Shown piece after piece: positions 6,914 to 7,263 of a DNA stretch of 7,263 nt. Origin of the DNA: Promethearchaeota archaeon (lineage in GTDB: Archaea; Asgardarchaeota; Lokiarchaeia; Sigyniarchaeales; Promethearchaeaceae). A program made the translations under genes and the position numbers. Within the stretch, counting starts at the first letter, position 1, and each line of letters starts with the position of its first letter. The stretch lies in NCBI GenBank assembly GCA_014729055.1, contig WJKO01000322.1, forward strand, positions 1-7,263, read 5' to 3'. The notes below the pieces were generated by a model. It was given only the letters and a program-made list of their open reading frames with translations. It did not search any database and was not told where the DNA came from.

Positions 6914-7263
6914 ATGTCTGAAGCAAAACTTCAAGAATTGCTCATAAATTTTAGAAATAGTCTTGATGCACGAAGTTTTCCAAAGATATATGTTTATTTA
7001 AAGCAGTTCTTTCAAAAATTATCTGATTTAGGAGAAAAGAAATCGATCATTGAGGATTTTTTAGCAGTAATCAGCGATAATTTTGACTTAATTGTCGAAC
7101 CCGAGCGAGAAAAGAGAACTCAAATGCGTTTAATCTTGCAAAAATCTATCAATAGGACTTTTGAGGATTCTAACATAGACCATCAAAAAAATGACTTTAT
7201 GAAAAGAAAAATCGTCAATATTATAGAATCGAATATATCATTGATCGAAAGTCTTTTCTTTGA
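6914..7263 (+). CDS. uncharacterised helical protein, N-terminal 116 residues, cut by right window edge
   Basis: An open frame begins with ATG 7 bases after the stop of the second 789-residue gene and continues without a stop to the window end, giving 116 residues. The sequence (starting MSEAKLQELLINFRNSLDARSF) looks wholly helical, rich in Lys, Glu, Ile, Leu and Phe, with the same codon and residue style as the two upstream proteins. The very short spacing argues for co-transcription and a shared function. No strong Shine-Dalgarno is seen. No motif or family is recognisable in this fragment, and its full length is unknown. The length of the uninterrupted frame in such AT-rich DNA and the operon position support it as real. 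Confidence 0.75.
   Translation, partial: MSEAKLQELLINFRNSLDARSFPKIYVYLKQFFQKLSDLGEKKSIIEDFLAVISDNFDLIVEPEREKRTQMRLILQKSINRTFEDSNIDHQKNDFMKRKIVNIIESNISLIESLFF

Overview
The window looks like archaeal chromosomal DNA of low GC content (by eye roughly one third G+C or less). The evidence is the left-hand pair of genes: an archaeal-type tRNA-guanine transglycosylase (the archaeosine enzyme) and a P-loop kinase of the adenylate kinase 6 / Fap7 family. The large helical proteins on the right and the lysine-rich, AT-rich style would fit an uncultured lineage such as an Asgard archaeon. That placement is inference; nothing in the sequence proves it.

Layout: positions 1-1962 hold a two-gene minus-strand unit. 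The kinase (1962 to 1126) comes first, and the transglycosylase (1129, running off the left edge) starts inside its stop codon with a 4-base ATGA overlap. Positions 1963-2122 are a divergent intergenic region with a 43-bp imperfect inverted repeat and, next to the rightward gene, a clear Shine-Dalgarno sequence. Positions 2123 to the right edge hold three plus-strand genes: two encode proteins of exactly 789 residues (2123-4492 and 4537-6906), and the third starts at 6914 and is cut by the edge. Gaps between the three are 44 and 7 bases, which suggests one transcript, perhaps with an extra promoter in the 44-base gap.

The left unit makes biological sense. The transglycosylase modifies G15 of tRNA on the way to archaeosine, and AK6/Fap7 proteins act in late maturation of the small ribosomal subunit, so both serve the translation apparatus. 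The kinase is about 100 residues longer than the family norm.

I recognise no family for any of the three rightward proteins. They are soluble by eye and mostly alpha-helical, with no catalytic motif, no metal-binding cysteine cluster and no transmembrane segment that I can see. The first ends in a tail dense in aromatic and basic residues; the second ends in a lysine-rich tail and carries tandem helical-hairpin-like units. A structural or scaffold complex encoded by a three-gene operon is the most economical guess, and it is the part of the window most likely to be undescribed. I saw no tRNA, rRNA, CRISPR array, insertion sequence or toxin-antitoxin pair.
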